Source: Plantago elongata (Eukaryota; Streptophyta; Magnoliopsida; Lamiales; Plantaginaceae). Taken from it: a DNA stretch of 22,527 nucleotides. The position numbers were made by a program, and so were the translations under genes. The notes under the pieces were generated by a model. It was given only the letters and a program-made list of their open reading frames with translations. It was not told the DNA's origin and did not search any database. Shown here one piece after another: positions 22,450 through 22,527 of the stretch (the stretch's first letter is position 1; the number at the start of each line of letters is the position of its first letter). The stretch spans positions 1-22,527 of the forward strand of contig JAYMSP010002776.1 of assembly GCA_036897095.1 (NCBI GenBank), given 5' to 3'.

Positions 22450-22527
22450 ACACTTGGAGAAACGTTTCTAACCGATCAATCAACACGAAGCAAGATTAAA
22501 GCCAAGTTCTACGACGATCAAGAAGCA

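Larger units (their letters stand above)
21903..22527 (+). mobile_element. Possible LTR (U3/R) of a retrotransposon, truncated by the window edge
   Basis: Upstream tandem repeats, a strong TATA box, an abrupt rise in GC after it, and a repeat-filled leader with no long open frame on the plus strand together resemble the U3-R part of a plant LTR. I see no LTR end, primer-binding site or gag/pol frame. A normal gene promoter with a long 5' UTR is therefore an equal alternative. The left limit given is a guess at a TG start. Confidence 0.35.

Noticed and set aside
1..22527. CRISPR array, operon or bacterial defence system
   Set aside because: All genes are spliced plant genes with separate promoters, and the repeats found have no spacer pattern.

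Overview
This is nuclear DNA from a flowering plant, probably a eudicot. The genes carry many GT-AG introns, the intergenic and intron DNA is AT-rich, there are tRNA-derived SINEs and small inverted-repeat transposons, and the proteins are plant-type (EAF1, DRE2/anamorsin, eL36 and a trihelix factor). I cannot name the species.

Layout. (1) About 1-10,900, plus strand: the 3' part of a gene for a plant EAF1-type chromatin-modification protein (NuA4 histone acetyltransferase scaffold). Fifteen exons join in phase to give about 1,140 C-terminal residues, including a SANT/Myb domain and a long Gln/Ser/Pro-rich tail. The 5' half lies off the left edge. Its largest intron holds a SINE (1536-1863) with tandemly repeated box A/box B heads and a 17-bp target-site duplication. 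Another intron holds divergent repeats of about 100 bp. (2) 11,923-15,847, minus strand: a DRE2/anamorsin (CIAPIN1) locus, tail-to-tail with EAF1. All expected exons after the start region are present with good splice sites, but the frame breaks just after the likely ATG and again inside the iron-sulfur cysteine region. As written it is a pseudogene, unless the two breaks are assembly errors. (3) 15,848-17,360: spacer with a 374-bp hAT-type MITE flanked by a perfect 8-bp duplication. (4) 17,363-18,640, plus strand: an intact gene for cytosolic ribosomal protein eL36 with a telo-box/site II promoter and a 5'-UTR intron. (5) 18,641-20,556: spacer with an old antisense SINE. (6) 20,557-21,597, minus strand: an intact single-exon trihelix transcription factor gene. 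(7) 21,730-22,527: AT-rich spacer, then four 20-bp tandem repeats, a TATA box and a GC-richer leader with internal direct repeats. This looks like the start of an LTR or another transcription unit cut by the right edge.

The genes do not form an operon. EAF1 and the trihelix factor act in nuclear gene regulation, DRE2 would act in cytosolic Fe-S cluster assembly, and eL36 in translation. I did not find a convincing new biological system. The best leads are the multi-headed SINE and the doubly frameshifted DRE2 copy.
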